Part shown: positions 17,701-25,449 of the stretch, in pieces
Layout of the letters: every line of letters begins with the position of its first letter
Position numbering within the stretch: position 1 is the stretch's first letter
Source of the DNA: an uncultured Collinsella sp.
GTDB taxonomy: Bacteria > Actinomycetota > Coriobacteriia > Coriobacteriales > Coriobacteriaceae
Length of the DNA stretch: 41,945 nucleotides
Assembly: GCA_900754445.1 (NCBI GenBank)
Contig: CAAECW010000015.1
Coordinates: 1 to 41,945 of the forward strand
Direction of reading: 5' to 3'
Made by a program: the position numbers and the translations under genes
Notes under the pieces: generated by a model
Database searches by the model: none
What the model saw: only the letters and a program-made list of their open reading frames with translations
What the model was told of the DNA's origin: nothing

Positions 17701-17882
17701 GTAACGGCAAATGCCAACCTACTGGGCGCCGGGGCATTGAACTCCTGAACCTCGGGATCAAAGCCGTGGTTGCGGAAGATCTGAGCGATATCCTCGGCAG
17801 CCAAGCGCTCTTCTTCGCTGCATGCCGGCGTAATGCCGGTGTTCTGCAGCAGGTGGTTAATATAGTTCTGGGTGTTCGCCAT
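14712..17882 (-). CDS. Split M28-peptidase-like membrane protein with a 670-residue acidic insert
   Basis: The 1056-residue protein has an M28-like N-terminal part. It includes membrane segments at about 56-95 and 150-195, HYDSPRAE with His128 (a metal-ligand position), and SGAVCNKSSVAAM (208-220) where the family usually has GA-x-D-N-x-SG-V. A low-complexity acidic insert (about 225-897) follows, rich in Glu, Ala, Gln and Pro. The second half of the fold (898-1056) has FVATGASDCDG, FINLESVGAG, YAKTDAYAAL and DLPHNVNPTN. The family's bridging Asp is replaced by Cys212, the Glu-Glu pair by Ser-Asp, and the Asp of N-x-D-x-x-G by Glu, so peptidase activity is doubtful. Four copies of a T-x-[ST]-F-[ED] motif occur in the insert. 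Start 17882 is chosen for GGAG 6 bases upstream; an extra 50 upstream codons look untranslated. Confidence 0.8.
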   Translation of the reverse strand: MANTQNYINHLLQNTGITPACSEEERLAAEDIAQIFRNHGFDPEVQEFNAPAPSRLAFAVTGILVFAGALLMGIGGGIGLVGTLLAIVGAVLYVLERTGHPVVSRLGKTGVSQNVIAYHKASGPLASPRNRPVVVVAHYDSPRAELLAREPYASYRALIAKLLPVATVAPAAVAILRILPLPGALKVLLWIVAILASLVALANAANIISNRHILPYTSGAVCNKSSVAAMLGVMDNVAPFQGENEFPDDVPFDTYFGEQKRRAEEMARAAAEYAAAQQQNDYGNTIKYEEPTYAEDEFGQPIAPDAQTEPEQGEAFDEQIEGFEGASADETLIGAIVPEDQNQAVQAEEFNDEVPAAEPAEEPAAAEPEPKLYRNAAGNIRFGSDAIRALGMLPESCTLDYEEGEEPTFEPEPAPVVTADDESAAVTVAEPEAVSAIDPAAGLDILAPAAPAQDVADESDDDYVEQPGRVSYESDTDFSAEIPAATPHADIASAFSSIGASASSFFKGALAKGRKFVDDFEEKRAAAREAAEQEAIAQQQAAEAARERAAQEFEQNEAMQSGPVDAAEATTSFESQQPTSADVVEATTSFEAQQHVDSTMSFDAAQFDSTITFEKQGTAIAEPLPVSDEQGDAADDDEPIDAAEIQDAAEDESVEANSDEEQYAAADQGDSTEVEQEEVPAVSETPETDESRPYSTQIFTMPTPSGSGATVANVAPTQDETVDSLMAQISSQASPRPQMNVPDPASAPSPAPSSSPLASVPDPSLPSMKQANFASRTSLFDLPDPSAQVNDPFATAQGPEPTSAPVAPSMPVASGAQPIETISAPAPAAPKSRKRGLGGLFGRKRKNEQDSMSDWLGVEDDYDAKKSGRGIGSWDNFEDDNDGWKGGATSSDGASSEDMLSAVASMGDDELLGHDIWFVATGASDCDGAGMKAFLASHRDKLRGVFFINLESVGAGRLSVVTVEGEQQLLKGDRRIMNLVSKVCKSFHVDCGALEMPYAKTDAYAALEASRRALTIAGVDGTRLACARTEDDLPHNVNPTNIATVSEVVTEVIRRS

Positions 17883-18080
17883 GTGCGCTCCACATCCATA
17901 ATCCGACAAATAGGCCCAATGCATGCACATTAGAACCGTATATAGTCGAAAGTATACCCCGAGCGAGCGCAAACGACCGAATTCGGGCCATCTTAACGCC
18001 CCGAGCGGACAAGGATATAGCCTAATCTCCATATCGGACTAAAATCATGGCAGCAAACTACCTTCTTATGCGAGGACTCT

Positions 18081-19103
18081 ATGACGGCAAGCGACGCGAC
18101 CGCGACAATTAAAAAGGGAAGTTCGGAGCCCAGTTTCGATAAAACGGCTCAGCGCATCCTCAACCTTTTCTTTGTGCTCAACAGCTCCCCCGAACCGCTG
18201 ACGACCGAGCAGATTGTCTTGGATTCTGACCTGGGATATGGCTCGGGCAACATCGACTCGGATAAGCGCAAGTTTCGGCGCGATCGTGACAAACTGCTCG
18301 AGCGTGGCATCTTAATCAAGGAGGTTCGCCCCGCCGGTGCGCAGGAGACCGAGGAAAGCTCGTGGACAATCGACCGCGAGCACACGTTTGCTGCAGGCGG
18401 CCTCATCACCGCAGACGACGCCGACATCCTACTCAACGCCATCGACCAGACGCTAGCGGCCGGCTCTTCCACCTTTGCCGCGCCGCTTGCCGATATTCGC
18501 TCCAAAATTGCCTACCTCACCGGCATGTCGGCGGTGGACGAAGTACCGATCCGCCGCTCTCCCACCGTCGATGCGGTATGGAGCGCCTTTGCCGAGCGAT
18601 GCGCGCTGCGATTTTTATATCAGAACGGACGCGGCGAGCAGAAAGAACGTACCGTCTGTGTCTACGGCATGTTCGAACGCGAGGGCGTGGCGTACTTCTG
18701 CGGCCTCGACAATGTCACCGACGACATCAGGACATTCCGCTGCGACCGTATCGTTCGCGCTTGGCGTCCTTCGAAGGCCTACGCCGTCCCTGCGGACTTC
18801 AATCTCAACGACTATCTGTTCTTTGAATTCGATTTCGCCGACCGACCGCCCGTTGCAGCCACGTTCTCGTTCGCCCCTCAGACGCAGATCGATATGATCA
18901 ACGGCCTCACGCGCGGGCGAGGTGAGCTCGCACACACCGATGCGGGATGGATCTGGACCGTTGACGTGCGCGACCTTGAAGCCGCCGCCTCATTTTGCAT
19001 GGCCCACGCCATGGACGGCATGAGGCCCATGGCCCCCAAATCGCTCAAGCAGGCGTGGAACCACCTCATTGAAAGGACGGTGCACGAGCATGCCCGTGCG
19101 TAA
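18081..19103 (+). CDS. WYL-domain transcriptional regulator (first of a pair)
   Basis: The 340-residue protein starts with a helix-turn-helix region (about 20-85; TAQRILNLFFVLNSSPEPLT, then KFRRDRDKLLERGI, typical of the winged HTH before WYL domains). It continues with a WYL-type ligand-binding region (about 170-260; LRFLYQNGRGEQKERTV and YGMFEREGVAYFCGLD) and a C-terminal WCX-like extension. The stop lies 14 bases inside the next gene, a second WYL protein. This tandem arrangement resembles PafB-PafC of Actinobacteria, a heteromeric activator of DNA-damage genes, but PafBC identity is not established here. It is divergent from the M28-like gene and convergent with the DinG-type gene. Confidence 0.85.
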   Translation: MTASDATATIKKGSSEPSFDKTAQRILNLFFVLNSSPEPLTTEQIVLDSDLGYGSGNIDSDKRKFRRDRDKLLERGILIKEVRPAGAQETEESSWTIDREHTFAAGGLITADDADILLNAIDQTLAAGSSTFAAPLADIRSKIAYLTGMSAVDEVPIRRSPTVDAVWSAFAERCALRFLYQNGRGEQKERTVCVYGMFEREGVAYFCGLDNVTDDIRTFRCDRIVRAWRPSKAYAVPADFNLNDYLFFEFDFADRPPVAATFSFAPQTQIDMINGLTRGRGELAHTDAGWIWTVDVRDLEAAASFCMAHAMDGMRPMAPKSLKQAWNHLIERTVHEHARA

Positions 19104-20007
19104 ACTCACCAGCGAGCAGAGACTCTCGCGCGCCATCGACATCATGGAGGCCCTCTACGCCGCCGGCGAGAGCGGCATGACACGAACCGAAATTTGCGGC
19201 CGCTTTGACATCACGGGAGTATCGCTCGACGAGATTCTCGAGATCGTCTCGACGCTCGCGGACCGAGAATCGGGCGCGCGCATCATCTGCGAATGCCGCG
19301 GCGAGCGCGTGGCCCTCACTGGTGACGCCGGGCGCGCGCTACCGTTGCGCCTGAGTGCCGCCGAGGGCGCCGTGCTCAACCATGAACTTGAATCGTTGGG
19401 GATCGAGCCGCAGACGGCAGCTCGGATTCGACATGCCCTTCTGCCCGAAGAGCTCGGCTATAACCAGCGCGTCTTTGACACCGTCAACCACGGGTCGCAC
19501 TGGCAGCAGCTGAGCTGCGCCATTCAGGACGGTGTTCGTTGCCGCATCTCGTATCGCTCGATGGACGATGCGCGGCCACGCGAGCGTCTGGTCGACCCCT
19601 TGCGCATTACGGCAAACGGCGACCAAACATACCTGATTGCCTGGGACATCGCGGTCGATGAGCAGCGCACCTATCGCATGGATAAAATCGAGGGACTCAC
19701 CTTGACGGAAGACTCCGTCGTGCCTCACACACCGGGCGTCGCATCCCTCCACGATTCCCTTGCCCGGACGCAGCGTAGCGCAAAGCTCTTGATGCCATTC
19801 GATATGGCGGAGCATCTGGACTGGGCCGGCATCACCCTAATCGAGCGCAGCGGGGCAGACATGGCAACGGTAACCGTGCATTACGGCTCCGAGCGTTGGC
19901 TACTGAGCCAGGTAATCGCAGCGGGCGGAGCCATCCGCATCTTGGATGACCCCGCCCTGTCAAAGCGTCTGTGCGATATGGCAAAAACCCTCGTCTGTCC
20001 GCTTTAG
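19090..20007 (+). CDS. WYL-domain regulator (second of a pair)
   Basis: The 305-residue protein has an N-terminal HTH (about 8-70; SEQRLSRAIDIMEALYAAGE), a middle domain, a WYL domain (about 145-215; VRCRISYRSMDDARPRERLVDPLRI, then YLIAWDIAVDEQRTYRMDKI) and a C-terminal domain. ATG 19090 is chosen; a TTG seven codons earlier is possible. It overlaps the upstream WYL gene by 14 bases and its last 4 bases overlap the convergent DinG-type gene. Being encoded as a pair suggests the two proteins act together. The ligand and targets are unknown, although a DNA-damage link would fit the adjacent DinG-type nuclease-helicase. Confidence 0.85.
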   Translation: MPVRKLTSEQRLSRAIDIMEALYAAGESGMTRTEICGRFDITGVSLDEILEIVSTLADRESGARIICECRGERVALTGDAGRALPLRLSAAEGAVLNHELESLGIEPQTAARIRHALLPEELGYNQRVFDTVNHGSHWQQLSCAIQDGVRCRISYRSMDDARPRERLVDPLRITANGDQTYLIAWDIAVDEQRTYRMDKIEGLTLTEDSVVPHTPGVASLHDSLARTQRSAKLLMPFDMAEHLDWAGITLIERSGADMATVTVHYGSERWLLSQVIAAGGAIRILDDPALSKRLCDMAKTLVCPL

Positions 20008-22898
20008 CGCCGCCGCTCGTGACGTGCGCGCCACAGTTGCAGATAGTGACCGATCTGCGCCGATTCGATGCGCTGGTAGGAGCTCGTGGGCAGCGACGTT
20101 AAGAACTTCTTTCCGTAGCCCTTCGTCACCAGGCGCGGGTCGGCCAAAATCAGCACGCCGCAATCGGTCGACGAGCGGATAAGGCGGCCGGCCGCCTGCT
20201 TGACCTCGAGCACCGCCTCGGGCAGCGAATAGCGCGCCCAAGCGCGGTCTTCGCGCAGGTTGCGCTCGCACGAGAGCGGGTCCGTGGGGCTCGAGAACGG
20301 CAGCTTGGGAATGATGACGCAGCGCAGCGTCTCGCCGCTGGCGTCGAATCCCTCCCAGAAGGCCTTAAGCGCAAAAAGCGACGAGGTCGGCTCGTTGATA
20401 AACCGGTCGCGCAGGCGACGGGGAGATGAGTTGCGCTGCTGGCAGTTGAGTTCCAGACCCGCACGGGCCATCTTGGGCTCAACGCGGGTGTACAGGTCTT
20501 CCATGTCGCGCCGATTGGTGAACAGCGTGAGCACCGATCCGCCCATGGCAAGATGGGCGTCGACCAGCACGCGCTCGAGCGCCGTAAGATAGCTCTCGCG
20601 ATCGCGCGGATCGGGGATATCGCCCGCAACGACTACAGCCATGTTCGAATCGAAGTCGTAGCTCGAGTCCAAGTGCAGCGATGAAGATGTTGAAGCACCG
20701 ATGCGATCGAGGCCGACCGCGTGGTTAAAGTGTTCAAAGCTTTTGGACACCGTCATGGTCGCCGAGGCAAAGATAGCCGTGTGAACCTCGGGCAGCCACT
20801 CGGTTGCCAAGGCCTCGCCAATGTCGATGCGCTCTGCGGTCATTGACTCTCCGCCGGCACGCAACCTGCGATTGACCTGCAGCGAATACACGTAGTGTTC
20901 ATCGGTGCCGTCGATGATGAGTTTGAGGTTCTCGGCCAGCTCGTGCAGGCGACGCGAGATATCACCCAAGTCGACAACAACCTCGGGCTTGTCGGCAGCG
21001 ACGGCTTGCACCAGCGCGTCGACGCTCTTGTCAGCTTGTTCCAATGCGTCGATGGCAGCGTAGGCCGACTGTAAGAAATCATGCCAGTCGTCAGATTCGC
21101 GCAGCTCGGGGCCAATCCATAGATTGGCATTGTCATAACCCCCACGGGCACGGCGGCCGAGCTCGCGAACGCCATCAAACACGTCGGCGATTGCCATGCT
21201 CGCGCTCGCAACCGTCGACGTCGCCTTGGCAGTAAGGCCCAGATAGAGCGTAGAGCCCTCGGAGGTTGCCAAATCACGGGAAACCTGGCTTAGCGCGCCG
21301 GTGCTCGAGCCACCCAGGCGCTCAAACAGAACGCGTGATTCGTCCGCCGACACCACGCGCGCCCACTGACGGCGTGCCTCGCGCTCGATGGAATGGGCCT
21401 CGTCGATTACCCAATGACGAATCGGAGGCAAAATCCTGCCCTCGGCCGCGACATTGCGGAACAGCAGGGAATGGTTGGTGACCACCACATCGGCATGCGC
21501 CGCACGACGGCGAGCACCGTGGACCAAACATTTATCAGGGAAAAACGGGCAGAGGCGACGAGCACACTCGCGCGAGGCCGTCGTAAAGTCGGGGCGGTTG
21601 ACGCTGCGCCACCGAATGCCAAGCGAGTCGAGGTCGCCATCGGCTGATTGGCAGACGTACGCCATAATGACCGCGACCGCCGTGAGCGTGTCCGCCGGAT
21701 CGCGCTTGGTGGTAATCTCGACCTGGCCGCGGCTCATGCGCTCAAGCTTGCGCAGGCACGGATAGTGGTCATACCCCTTGAGAGCGCAAAATGACAGACC
21801 ACCGTCCAGTTGTTCGGCAAGTTTTGGCAGCTCATGGTACATGAGCTGGTCGGCAAGATTGTTCGATTTGGTCGCAATACCAACCGTGATGTTGTTACGG
21901 CGCGCTGCCTCGGCAAAAGGTACCAGATAGGCCATCGATTTGCCGACGCCCGTGCCCGCCTCAATTACACGATGAGTGCCCGTGACCAGCGCATCGCGGA
22001 CCTCGAGCGCCATCGCGATCTGCTCATCACGCGGCTCGTAAGTGGGGTACATGCGATTGACCAGGCCACCTGGCGCATAGTCTGCCTCAATCTCCTCACG
22101 ACTCGGCATCTTGAGTACCGGCAGTTCGTCGGCGTCCACCCGATCGTCGGCGCGATCGGCCTTGAGAACGTCAGCACGAGCGGCGCTGAGAGAGAAGATA
22201 GAACCAGGGTTCTGCCCCGCCAAGAATGAGAAGATTGGACGATAGGACCAAGGCACGTCCGGATGCATGTCGGCTAGGCGCGCCATGAGGCCCTGGGGCA
22301 AGTCGGTGAGTGCCACGAGCAACACGCGCCATACGCCACACAGGGCGTCGACGTCGGCATTGGCACGGTGTGATACCGAGTCACAGCCAAACAGATCGGC
22401 CATAAAAGACAGCTTGTGCGAGGCCAGGCGCGGAAGCGCGATGCGCGACAGTGCCAGCGAATCGATCCAAATATCGCTCACGTTGACGCCGCCTTTGACC
22501 GACTCGATAAACGAGCGGTCGAACGTGGCGTTATGTGCGATCACCGGGCAACCACCGACAAAATCGGCGAGAGCGGCGACGGCCTCAACGGCCGACGGGG
22601 CATCTGCCACATCGGCATTTGTAATGCTCGTGAGCTCGGTGATCTCGGCGGGAATCAGCTGCTTGGGATGCACGAAGGTATCGAAGCGGTCGACGACCTC
22701 GCGGCCCGAAAGACGGGCCGCCGAGATCTCGATCAGCTCATTGTCCTGCACCGAAAGACCTGTGGTCTCGGTATCGAGGACAATCACATCTTCCTCGATA
22801 AGGCCGAAGGACTGCGTTTTGGCGCGTTCGGCAAGCGTGGCATAGGAGTCGATGACAAACTGCGGCGTTCCTGACGAAACCGCGTCCTCGATTAGCAT
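20004..22898 (-). CDS. DinG-family helicase with N-terminal DEDD exonuclease domain
   Basis: The 964-residue protein combines a DnaQ-like 3'-5' exonuclease (about 35-210: VLDTETTGL, then PVIAHNATFDRSF and a later HRANADVDAL) with an XPD/DinG-type superfamily 2 helicase. The helicase shows Walker A AGTGVGKS, four Cys of the expected iron-sulfur cluster (PCLRKLERM, CARRLCPFFPDKC), the DEAH box VIDEAHSIE, and motif VI QAAGRLIRS near the C-terminus. The fused form is common in Gram-positive bacteria. It probably unwinds and trims DNA at forks, R-loops or damage. Its ATG overlaps the ddl stop by 7 bases, so the two are co-translated. Motifs are intact. Confidence 0.93.
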   Translation of the reverse strand: MLIEDAVSSGTPQFVIDSYATLAERAKTQSFGLIEEDVIVLDTETTGLSVQDNELIEISAARLSGREVVDRFDTFVHPKQLIPAEITELTSITNADVADAPSAVEAVAALADFVGGCPVIAHNATFDRSFIESVKGGVNVSDIWIDSLALSRIALPRLASHKLSFMADLFGCDSVSHRANADVDALCGVWRVLLVALTDLPQGLMARLADMHPDVPWSYRPIFSFLAGQNPGSIFSLSAARADVLKADRADDRVDADELPVLKMPSREEIEADYAPGGLVNRMYPTYEPRDEQIAMALEVRDALVTGTHRVIEAGTGVGKSMAYLVPFAEAARRNNITVGIATKSNNLADQLMYHELPKLAEQLDGGLSFCALKGYDHYPCLRKLERMSRGQVEITTKRDPADTLTAVAVIMAYVCQSADGDLDSLGIRWRSVNRPDFTTASRECARRLCPFFPDKCLVHGARRRAAHADVVVTNHSLLFRNVAAEGRILPPIRHWVIDEAHSIEREARRQWARVVSADESRVLFERLGGSSTGALSQVSRDLATSEGSTLYLGLTAKATSTVASASMAIADVFDGVRELGRRARGGYDNANLWIGPELRESDDWHDFLQSAYAAIDALEQADKSVDALVQAVAADKPEVVVDLGDISRRLHELAENLKLIIDGTDEHYVYSLQVNRRLRAGGESMTAERIDIGEALATEWLPEVHTAIFASATMTVSKSFEHFNHAVGLDRIGASTSSSLHLDSSYDFDSNMAVVVAGDIPDPRDRESYLTALERVLVDAHLAMGGSVLTLFTNRRDMEDLYTRVEPKMARAGLELNCQQRNSSPRRLRDRFINEPTSSLFALKAFWEGFDASGETLRCVIIPKLPFSSPTDPLSCERNLREDRAWARYSLPEAVLEVKQAAGRLIRSSTDCGVLILADPRLVTKGYGKKFLTSLPTSSYQRIESAQIGHYLQLWRARHERRR

Positions 22899-23857
22899 GC
22901 AATGCCCGCTCGACGAAGGCCCATACGAATCAGGCTGTCACAGACCTGCGGGAACGTCATGTCGTCGGTGTGGCGGATCTCGTCCGGATACAGCGACGTA
23001 TCGGTCATGCCGGGAATGGTATTGGTCTCGAGGATAACGGGGCCGTCCTCACTCACGATAAAGTCGCTGCGCGAGATACCCAGGCAACCGAGGGCCTTGT
23101 GAGCAGCACAGGCAAGCTCCTGAGCGCGAGCGTAATTCTCGGGTGAAATCTGCGCCGGAATGCGATGGATGTCCGTAGGGTCGACATATTTCACGTCCAG
23201 ATCGTAGAACTCGCAGTCCTCGGGTTTGCGAATCTCGACAATCGGCAGAGCGCGCACGTCGTCCTCGCCGTACACACCGACGGTGATCTCGGTACCCTCG
23301 ATGCACTTCTCGACCAGCACTTTGTCGCCGTACGCAAACGCCTTGGCGATTGCCGCGGGCAGCTCGGAGGGCTCATGGACCAGGGAAATGCCATAGCTGG
23401 AACCGTTGACGGCCGGCTTCACAAAGCAGCGCTCGCCACAAACCTCGACGATATGATCGATATCGACTTCATCGCCCACCTCGAGCGCGAGGCCGGGGGC
23501 AATGGGAATGCCCGCCTTGGCGTACAGGAGCTTAGAGACCTCCTTGTCGGCACCGCAGGCGCTGGCAAGCACGCCCGAGGCCGTGTAGGGGATACCCAGG
23601 GTCTCCATGGCGCCCTGCATGGCGCCATCCTCGCCGCCGGCACCGTGCATGGCGATAAACGCCACGTCAAAGCCGCCGGTCGCCATGGTTACCATAAAAT
23701 CATCGGCAGCCGTGTCGAGCAGCTCCACCGAAGTGTAGCCGGCCTCCTTCAAGGCAACCACGACGTTCTTTCCCGAATTGAGCGAGATCTCGCGCTCAGC
23801 GGAATGACCGCCCGCCAAGACCGCTACGTGCATGTTCTCTAGGCTTTTACCCGGCAT
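22892..23857 (-). CDS. ddl: D-alanine--D-alanine ligase
   Basis: Ddl makes the D-Ala-D-Ala ending of the peptidoglycan stem peptide using ATP in the cytoplasm. The 321-residue protein has the N-terminal LAGGHSAEREISLNSG, GAGGEDGAMQGAMETLGIPYTASG, an ATP-grasp core with CFVKPAVNGSSYGIS, the omega-loop region KYVDPTDIH with the Tyr usual for D-Ala-D-Ala ligases, and the C-terminal metal and substrate motif LETNTIPGMTDTSLYP. The Tyr argues against a D-Ala-D-Lac (VanA-type) enzyme. GAGGAGGAG precedes the chosen ATG; a second ATG lies 8 codons later. It is followed by the overlapping DinG-type gene and is divergent from rlmN. Confidence 0.96.
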   Translation of the reverse strand: MPGKSLENMHVAVLAGGHSAEREISLNSGKNVVVALKEAGYTSVELLDTAADDFMVTMATGGFDVAFIAMHGAGGEDGAMQGAMETLGIPYTASGVLASACGADKEVSKLLYAKAGIPIAPGLALEVGDEVDIDHIVEVCGERCFVKPAVNGSSYGISLVHEPSELPAAIAKAFAYGDKVLVEKCIEGTEITVGVYGEDDVRALPIVEIRKPEDCEFYDLDVKYVDPTDIHRIPAQISPENYARAQELACAAHKALGCLGISRSDFIVSEDGPVILETNTIPGMTDTSLYPDEIRHTDDMTFPQVCDSLIRMGLRRAGIAC

Positions 23858-23897
23858 GGGCAGACTCCTCCTCTATAATTTCTGCAGCTGATACCAT

Positions 23898-23927
23898 ATT
23901 GTAGCGATACCCTCTACGTTTCCCCAA
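23898..23927 (-). promoter_or_regulatory. Likely ddl promoter
   Basis: On the minus strand, TTGGGG (23922-23927) and TACAAT (23898-23903) are 18 bases apart, about 40 bases before the ddl ATG. A TATAAT also occurs at 23874-23879 on the plus strand and may be the rlmN -10 box. Confidence 0.45.
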
Positions 23928-23942
23928 AATCGAAAGGCTTCC

Positions 23943-24995
23943 ATGAATCCCAGGACTAAATCTCAGGACATTCGCGACTTGAGCCAAAACGATATTCGCG
24001 AGCTCGTGGCCGAACTTGGCCAGCCCGCCTTCCGCGCGAAGCAACTCATTGAATGGGTCTTTGAGAAGAACGTTTGTTCGTTCGACGACATGACCAACCT
24101 TCCCAAGGCTTTCCGCGAGCAGCTTAAAGAGGCTTTTGCCTTTGACACGCCGACTGAACTCACCAAGCAGGTTTCCAAAGATGGCTCTCGCAAGTATCTG
24201 CTCGAGTACCACGACGGCGTTTCCGTCGAGACTGTCGGCATGCCCCGTCGCAACAAGCTTTCCGTCTGCGTTTCCACCCAGGCAGGCTGTGGCATGGGCT
24301 GCGCCTTTTGTGCTACCGGTCTCAACGGCCTCAAGCGTTCTCTGACCGCTCAAGAGATCGTCGACCAGGTACTTCATGTATCCAACGACTTTGGCGAGCG
24401 CGCCACGAGCGTCGTCTTCATGGGCCAGGGCGAGCCGTTTGCCAACTACGACGAGGTTCTCAAGGCGCTGCGGATCCTCAACGACCCCGATGGCATCGGT
24501 ATCGGCGCTCGTCACCTCACGGTCTCTACCAGTGGCGTTATTCCCGGTATTCGCAAATTTGCCGACATCCCCGAGCAATTCACGCTTGCCGTTTCCCTGC
24601 ATTCCGCCATCCAGTCGACGCGCAATAAGCTCATGCCTGGTGTTAAGAAGTACACGCTGCTTCGCCTTCACGAGGCGCTTCAGCTCTACACCGAAAAGAC
24701 TGGCCGCCGCCCGACCTATGAGTATGCCATGATCGAAGGCGTTAACGATACGAATCCCGAGATGCAGGCGCTCTGCGACTTCTGCGAGGGAACGCTTTGC
24801 CACGTTAACCTCATTCAGCTTAACGACATCGAGGGCAGCCCGCTCAAACCGTCGCCGATTCATAAGGTTGAGGATCTTCAGCGTCGTCTTGAGTCCCGTG
24901 GCATCGAGACCACGATTCGTAACTCCCGTGGTAACGATATTGACGCCGCTTGTGGACAGCTGAAGCAGCGCTTCAAAGTTCAGAAGAACGCATAG
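23943..24995 (+). CDS. rlmN: 23S rRNA A2503 / tRNA A37 dual-specificity methyltransferase RlmN
   Basis: This radical-SAM enzyme adds a C2 methyl to adenosine 2503 of 23S rRNA and to A37 of some tRNAs. The 350-residue protein has an N-terminal helical RNA-binding region (FRAKQLIEWVFEKNV), the radical-SAM cysteine motif C-x3-C-x2-C at Cys116, Cys120 and Cys123 (GCGMGCAFC), VFMGQGEPFANYD, TVSTSGVIPGI, LAVSLHSA, and the catalytic Cys337 in DIDAACGQL. Key residues are intact, so it is not the resistance variant Cfr, which methylates C8. It stands alone on the plus strand, opposite to its neighbours, with its own terminator. The sequence shows heavy use of GTT, CGT and CTT codons, unlike the C-ending bias of the ddl region. 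Confidence 0.97.
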   Translation: MNPRTKSQDIRDLSQNDIRELVAELGQPAFRAKQLIEWVFEKNVCSFDDMTNLPKAFREQLKEAFAFDTPTELTKQVSKDGSRKYLLEYHDGVSVETVGMPRRNKLSVCVSTQAGCGMGCAFCATGLNGLKRSLTAQEIVDQVLHVSNDFGERATSVVFMGQGEPFANYDEVLKALRILNDPDGIGIGARHLTVSTSGVIPGIRKFADIPEQFTLAVSLHSAIQSTRNKLMPGVKKYTLLRLHEALQLYTEKTGRRPTYEYAMIEGVNDTNPEMQALCDFCEGTLCHVNLIQLNDIEGSPLKPSPIHKVEDLQRRLESRGIETTIRNSRGNDIDAACGQLKQRFKVQKNA

Positions 24996-25013
24996 GGGAG
25001 TCGCACCCCAAAA

Positions 25014-25029
25014 CGTTTCATGTGAAACA
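25014..25029. promoter_or_regulatory. parS-like site downstream of rlmN (two mismatches)
   Basis: CGTTTCATGTGAAACA differs from the perfect sites at 27177, 27216 and 27255 at two positions (1 and 8). It may be a weak or decayed ParB site at the left side of the origin domain. Confidence 0.5.
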
Positions 25030-25032
25030 TCG

Positions 25033-25075
25033 AACGGCCCCGGTTGCAGAATATGCAACCGGGGCCGTTTCATTT
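25033..25075 (+). terminator. Terminator of rlmN
   Basis: AACGGCCCCGGTTGCA and TGCAACCGGGGCCGTT form a perfect 16-pair stem around GAATA, followed by TTCATTT. Confidence 0.9.
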
Positions 25076-25123
25076 ATTGGCCTTAATTTTGAATTAGTTT
25101 CTACCTACCCCATTTTTTACGTC

Positions 25124-25167
25124 CAAAATAAGGGGTCCTTGTCTCATGAATCAGACAAGGACCCCTT
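25124..25167 (-). terminator. Terminator of the rsmG-parA-parB operon
   Basis: AAGGGGTCCTTGTCT and AGACAAGGACCCCTT form a perfect 15-pair stem (25130-25144 and 25153-25167), followed on the minus strand by ATTTTGG. It lies just past the small membrane-protein gene. Confidence 0.85.
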
Positions 25168-25186
25168 AGAATATGCTGAGTAATTG

Positions 25187-25198
25187 TTAGGTACCTAA
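25187..25198. repeat. 12-bp palindrome TTAGGTACCTAA, left copy
   Basis: This perfect palindrome overlaps the stop codon of the small membrane-protein gene. The identical palindrome occurs at 28691-28702 before jag. Its role is unknown. Confidence 0.6.
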
Positions 25199-25449
25199 TA
25201 GCCTACATTTTCCCATTGGTTGCTGACCCAGCCTTGATTAATCTTGGGATTCTTCGTTACCTGAGCAGTACGCATGGCAACATCTTCTGTCATAACATCC
25301 ATTTTCTTTTTGGAAGTATCGACGATATCTTGCGCGCCACGAAGCAAACGACCTCGAAGCTCATCGTCTGTCGCGATCTTATAGCCAGCAAAGGCACCAG
25401 CCGCGACAGTCGTCGCCAATGCAATCGCTGTAAAAATCTTATTCCTCAT
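25195..25449 (-). CDS. Small single-pass membrane protein, YtxH-like
   Basis: The 84-residue protein has an N-terminal membrane segment (RNKIFTAIALATTVAAGAFAGY, about residues 2-23) followed by a charged helix (DDELRGRLLRGAQDIVDTSKKK), like YtxH-type proteins. The start at 25449 follows AAGGAGG by 5 bases; it overlaps the 3' end of parB by 11 bases, so translation is coupled. It is the last gene of the rsmG-parA-parB operon. Its position suggests a role at the membrane near the origin-segregation machinery, but this is guesswork. Confidence 0.7.
   Translation of the reverse strand: MRNKIFTAIALATTVAAGAFAGYKIATDDELRGRLLRGAQDIVDTSKKKMDVMTEDVAMRTAQVTKNPKINQGWVSNQWENVGY

Noticed and set aside
14667..17933. 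Two long plus-strand frames (492 and 593 codons) opposite the M28-like gene
   Set aside because: They are Arg/Gly/Leu-rich shadows of a Glu/Ala-rich low-complexity gene, with no start context and no family.
18001..18032. Upstream start (18032) for the M28-like gene, adding 50 residues
   Set aside because: The extra residues have no conserved pattern, contain promoter-like TATACT and TATATA words, and the later ATG has a GGAG site.
22892..23857. D-Ala-D-Lac (vancomycin-resistance type) ligase
   Set aside because: The omega-loop region keeps the Tyr of ordinary Ddl (KYVDPTDIH), and no vanH or vanX neighbours are present.
23943..24995. Cfr-type resistance methyltransferase
   Set aside because: The sequence fits RlmN in length and motifs; no features peculiar to Cfr were seen.
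23847..25073. 408-codon minus-strand frame opposite rlmN
   Set aside because: RlmN has all catalytic cysteines and its own terminator on the plus strand, so the antisense frame is a shadow.
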